Assembly: GCA_025351065.1 (NCBI GenBank) | Contig: JANXWQ010000613.1 | Location: 1 to 10,209, forward strand | DNA length: 10,209 nt | DNA from: Chthoniobacter sp. | Lineage (GTDB): Bacteria > Verrucomicrobiota > Verrucomicrobiia > Chthoniobacterales > Chthoniobacteraceae | Direction of reading: 5' to 3' | Shown: positions 7,880-10,209 of the stretch, piece by piece | How the letters are laid out: each line of letters opens with the position of its first letter | How positions within the stretch are numbered: position 1 is the first letter of the stretch | Translations under genes and position numbers: made by a program | The notes under the pieces: model-generated | What the model was told of the DNA's origin: nothing | The model's input: only the letters and a program-made list of their open reading frames with translations | Databases searched by the model: none

Positions 7880-8800
7880 ATGTCCGTCCTCGTTGTTGGT
7901 TCCATCGCCCTCGATACCGTCAAAACGCCCGTGGAGGAGCACGCCGATCTGCTCGGCGGCTCCGCTTCCTACGCCGCGGTTGGCGCGAGTTTTTTCACGC
8001 CGGTCAATCTCGTCGGCGTCGTCGGCGATGACTTTCCCAAGGCGCACATCGACTACTTTGCCACCCGCCAGATCGACCTCGCGGGGCTGCAAATCGTGCC
8101 GGGAAAAACCTTCCGCTGGAGCGGCGAATACATGTGGGACCTCAACACGCGCGAGACCCGCAGCGTGGAGCTGAATGTCTTCGAGCACTTCAACCCCGTG
8201 CTGCCCGACAGCTACAAGGCCGCGCCTTTCGTGCTGCTCGCCAACATCGGGCCGAACCTGCAAAACCACGTCCTCGACCAGATGGCCCGCCCGCGTTTCG
8301 TCATCGCCGACACGATGGATCTGTGGATCAACATCGCGCTCGACGAACTGCTCCGCCTGCTCGGCCGCGTGGACATGCTGATCCTCAATGACGGCGAAGC
8401 CCGCATGCTCACCAAGGAAACGAGCCTCATCAAGGCCGCCGCCAAAATCCGCGCGCTGGGGCCGGCGTACGTCGTCATCAAAAAGGGTGAGCACGGCGCG
8501 CTGCTCTTCGGGCCAAACGCGCAGTTCTTTAGCTGCGGCGCGTATCCGCTGGAGGACATCCACGACCCCACCGGCGCGGGCGACACCTTTGCCGGCGGGC
8601 TCGCGGGCTACCTCGCCGCGCAGGACGAGCCGGCGGTCACGTTTGCGGCGCTGCGCAAAGGCGTGGTCTTTGGCAGCGTGCTCGCCAGCTTCAACGTCGA
8701 GAAATTTTCCCTCGAACGCCTGCGCACCCTCACCCAGGCGGAGATCGACGTGCGTTACGCATGCTTCCGGCGGATGAGCCAGTTCGAGGTCATCGAGTAG
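7880..8800 (+). CDS. PfkB/ribokinase-family sugar or nucleoside kinase
   Basis: This 306-residue cytosolic kinase transfers the gamma-phosphate of ATP to a hydroxyl of a sugar, nucleoside or similar small molecule. It opens with the beta-strand VLVVGSIALD. A GG motif (26-27, GGSASYAAV) forms the substrate site, N-D-G-E (170-173) is the family NxxE magnesium motif, KKGEHG (201-206) precedes the nucleotide site, and DPTGAGDTF (229-237) is PfkB signature 2, with Gly-Ala-Gly-Asp as anion hole and Asp235 as catalytic base. The ATG at 7880 is chosen because the family starts right at this strand. An in-frame ATG at 7796 would add 28 unlike residues and run through the candidate operator. AGGCGG abuts the ATG, close for a ribosome site. 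The gene is divergent from the permease and convergent with the pseudopilin. The exact substrate cannot be read from the sequence. Confidence 0.93.
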   Translation: MSVLVVGSIALDTVKTPVEEHADLLGGSASYAAVGASFFTPVNLVGVVGDDFPKAHIDYFATRQIDLAGLQIVPGKTFRWSGEYMWDLNTRETRSVELNVFEHFNPVLPDSYKAAPFVLLANIGPNLQNHVLDQMARPRFVIADTMDLWINIALDELLRLLGRVDMLILNDGEARMLTKETSLIKAAAKIRALGPAYVVIKKGEHGALLFGPNAQFFSCGAYPLEDIHDPTGAGDTFAGGLAGYLAAQDEPAVTFAALRKGVVFGSVLASFNVEKFSLERLRTLTQAEIDVRYACFRRMSQFEVIE

Positions 8801-9516
8801 CGGGCTGAAAATTGCCGCTCCCAGAGCGGTTGCCGACTACCAGTTTTTTCCCAGCGGTTCCGGTCGGGATCGAGCGCGGCATTGCTCGCCTGGCTGATGA
8901 CGCCGCCGGTGGACCACAGGTCGAAGGTGGGATTGTAGCCGCCACTGGCCAGCCGCTTCGCACCGGGCGTGGTCTGGAGCCGCACCCGGTAGAACCGTTC
9001 GTAGGCGCCGGCGGTGGTCGAGTAGCCGTAGAGGTTGCCAAAGGGATCCTTGATGCCCTCGATGTCGCCGTTCGCCGACTTGCGGAGCTGCGCGGGGCGA
9101 AACTCGTAATAGGGCTTGGTCTCGGCGCGGCCGTCGGGTTTGTCGCTGCGGGTGGCGGGCGGCTCGGGGTTGGAGCCCTGCCTGGCGTCACCGCTCAGGG
9201 CTTTGTAGAGCACGAGGTTGGCGTCGCTATAGATGGGTTTGGTCGGATCGCCATCGCGCAGCGGACACAGCTTCACGGTGTCGGGATCGACCGACGGATC
9301 GCCGGTATCATCCTCGGGATAACCGCCAAAGTCGCTCTTATAGCTCTCGCACGCGGCAGACATGGCCACGATCTCGCCGTGCGCACGGGTTAGCGCGGCC
9401 TTTCTTTGCACGAGTCCATTGAGCGAAAGGAGGATGCTGGCGAGGATGGCGATCACGGCCATGACCGTGAGCATCTCGATGAGGGTGAAGGCGGCGGGGG
9501 AGAAGCGGGGTTTCAT
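8755..9516 (-). CDS. Type II secretion-like pseudopilin (prepilin-type N-terminal methylation domain), 3' end possibly frameshifted
   Basis: The 253-residue product begins with a short basic leader and a prepilin peptidase site, A-A-F-T-L-I-E (8-14). Cleavage is expected between Ala9 and Phe10, with Glu14 as the conserved +5 residue, followed by a hydrophobic helix (about 10-31) that anchors and packs the pilin. Ala replaces the usual Gly at -1. The soluble part has GspG-like features: a long helix (about 35-60), G-G-Y-P (64-67), D-P-F-G-N-L-Y-G-Y (157-165) and F-D-L-W-S-T-G-G (198-205). It would be processed at the inner membrane into a type II secretion or type IV pilus-like filament. After Lys224 the frame looks foreign: it crosses an A6 run and a terminator-like hairpin and overlaps the kinase gene by 46 bp. 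The -1 frame instead gives W-E-K-N-W-stop at 8837 (226 residues). It lies 93 bp after the haloperoxidase-like gene on the same strand. Confidence 0.88.
   Translation of the reverse strand: MKPRFSPAAFTLIEMLTVMAVIAILASILLSLNGLVQRKAALTRAHGEIVAMSAACESYKSDFGGYPEDDTGDPSVDPDTVKLCPLRDGDPTKPIYSDANLVLYKALSGDARQGSNPEPPATRSDKPDGRAETKPYYEFRPAQLRKSANGDIEGIKDPFGNLYGYSTTAGAYERFYRVRLQTTPGAKRLASGGYNPTFDLWSTGGVISQASNAALDPDRNRWEKTGSRQPLWERQFSARYSMTSNWLIRRKHA
8815..8829 (-). terminator. Rho-independent terminator-like hairpin after the -1-frame end of the pseudopilin gene
   Basis: Read on the minus strand, CCGCTC and GAGCGG form a perfect 6-bp GC-rich stem with a TGG loop, followed by CAATTTTC, a short U-rich tail. 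It starts 7 nt after the TAG at 8839-8837 in the -1 frame of the pseudopilin and 14 bp beyond the kinase stop, so it could end transcription for both convergent genes. The plus-strand tail (TTGCC) is poorer. The stem is short, so strength is uncertain. Confidence 0.5.
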
Positions 9517-9609
9517 AGGCAGGGAAATGAATGGTGCATAACTATGATTTTGTTACGCCCGTCGGAGGGCTGGATCACGCCGGATGAGGCCGGCCTTTTC
9601 CACCCACAC
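9517..9609. other. Short intergenic stretch between haloperoxidase-like and pseudopilin genes
   Basis: This 93-bp gap on the minus-strand path holds no convincing promoter, ribosome site or terminator. It contains an AT-rich patch around 9538-9556, unusual for this GC-rich window, and a 5-bp stem (9579-9594). The spacing allows either cotranscription of the two genes or an unrecognised promoter for the pseudopilin. Confidence 0.5.
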
Positions 9610-10209
9610 CTAGGGGGCCGGGGCGCGCATGATGCGGTAGTATTTCGGGCCGGTGCCTGGGGTGGTGTCGGTGTAGGTGCCGTTGGTGTCGCCGGAGAGG
9701 GCGCTGTTGGTGAAGGATTGGGCGTAGGCGGTGGCGTCGGTCCAGGCGATGAGATTGGGGGAGGTCTGGATTTTGTACTTCATGCCGCGGAGGCAGGTCC
9801 AGGCGACCTTGACGTTGCCATTACCGAGGATGGTGATCTGCGGAAACATGGCTTCGCTGGCCGCCGCACCAGTCCAGTATTTCTCCGCGAGGGCAAAGGC
9901 GGACTTACCCACCTGCGACCCGATGATACGGGCGATGAAGTCGTCCTCGAACGGATGGATGCCACCCCACCGGCGGGACTGCCCGGCCTGATCGGCGGCG
10001 TCGTAGTAAGTATTCCACTGGAGATCGACCGGGGCGCTGGGTCCGAGGTCGATCTGCATGCTATTGGCCGCGATGGTGTGGTGGCCGAAGCCGCCCGGAA
10101 ACGACGGGCTGCCAGTGAGCAGTGTCAGCACCTCCGCTCCCGCACGGGAGAAGGAACTGTGACCCGACGCATAACCGGGGAAGGCCGGAGTGTTAAAGGT
10201 CTTGCGCTG
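9610..10209 (-). CDS. Vanadium-dependent haloperoxidase-like (PAP2 superfamily) protein, C-terminal part, truncated by window edge
   Basis: The minus frame is open from the window edge at 10209 to TAG at 9610, giving the last 199 residues; the true start lies outside. A PAP2/vanadium haloperoxidase core is visible: TPAFPGYASGHSSF (7-20) carries the S-G-H motif with acid-base His17, and S-R-R-W-G-G-I-H (78-85) carries Arg79 and His85 with Asp89 four residues on. This spacing matches the vanadate-binding R-x5-H-x3-D of fungal vanadium chloroperoxidase. Such enzymes oxidise halides with hydrogen peroxide, while relatives are acid phosphatases, so the reaction is not certain. From about residue 121 a separate beta-rich module follows (Y-K-I-Q-T-S, W-T-D, then K-Y-Y-R near the end), a type I know from C-termini of exported verrucomicrobial proteins, so the enzyme is probably secreted or surface-bound. 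The next gene on this strand is the pseudopilin. A GTG at 10131 is only an internal codon. Confidence 0.85.
   Translation of the reverse strand, partial: QRKTFNTPAFPGYASGHSSFSRAGAEVLTLLTGSPSFPGGFGHHTIAANSMQIDLGPSAPVDLQWNTYYDAADQAGQSRRWGGIHPFEDDFIARIIGSQVGKSAFALAEKYWTGAAASEAMFPQITILGNGNVKVAWTCLRGMKYKIQTSPNLIAWTDATAYAQSFTNSALSGDTNGTYTDTTPGTGPKYYRIMRAPAP

Noticed and set aside
7775..8563. A 262-codon minus-strand open frame opposite the kinase gene.
   Set aside because: It is antisense to a gene with intact PfkB motifs, shows no domain, and would overlap the start of the permease gene.
9579..9599. Stem GCCGG/CCGGC with a 6-nt loop followed by CTTTT on the plus strand.
   Set aside because: It is oriented as a plus-strand terminator, but no plus-strand gene lies upstream; on the minus strand, where the haloperoxidase-like gene ends, it has no U-tract.

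Overview
The window is GC-rich, gene-dense bacterial chromosome. Several traits point to Verrucomicrobiota, perhaps a Chthoniobacter- or Opitutus-like lineage. These are a PfkB-type kinase of a form I associate with that phylum, a type II pseudopilin of the FDLWSTGG type, and a secreted enzyme ending in a 'Y-K-I-Q-T-S ... W-T-D ... K-Y-Y-R' module typical of verrucomicrobial exported proteins. The phylum is inferred from protein character; no rRNA or other marker gene is present.

Layout from left to right. (1) Positions 1-3285, minus strand: the first 1095 codons of gltB, the glutamate synthase large subunit, running off the left edge. A good sigma70-like promoter lies just before it. (2) 3418-7778, minus strand: a cluster read from right to left as FtsX/DevC-type ABC permease, HlyD-type periplasmic adaptor (5 bp later) and histidine phosphatase (48 bp later). 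The permease and adaptor look like two parts of a tripartite export pump, but no ABC ATPase is encoded beside them. (3) 7880-8800, plus strand: a PfkB/ribokinase-family kinase, divergent from the permease across about 100 bp. That gap holds a 7-bp inverted repeat and a weak promoter-like pair. (4) 8755-9516, minus strand: a prepilin-like pseudopilin converging on the kinase. (5) 9610-10209, minus strand: the C-terminal part of a vanadium-haloperoxidase/PAP2-superfamily protein, cut by the right edge.

The most useful observation concerns the 3' end of the pseudopilin gene. As written, its frame runs through an A6 run and a terminator-like hairpin and overlaps the kinase gene by 46 bp. A shift of one base at the A6 run gives ...W-E-K-N-W-stop, 7 nt before the hairpin, and removes the overlap. 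This is either a homopolymer error, a real mutation, or slippage on A-AAA-AAC. The other points worth checking are the missing ATPase and the fusion of a haloperoxidase core to the verrucomicrobial C-terminal module. No mobile elements, CRISPR arrays, tRNA or rRNA genes were seen, and no stretch over 300 bp lacks a gene.
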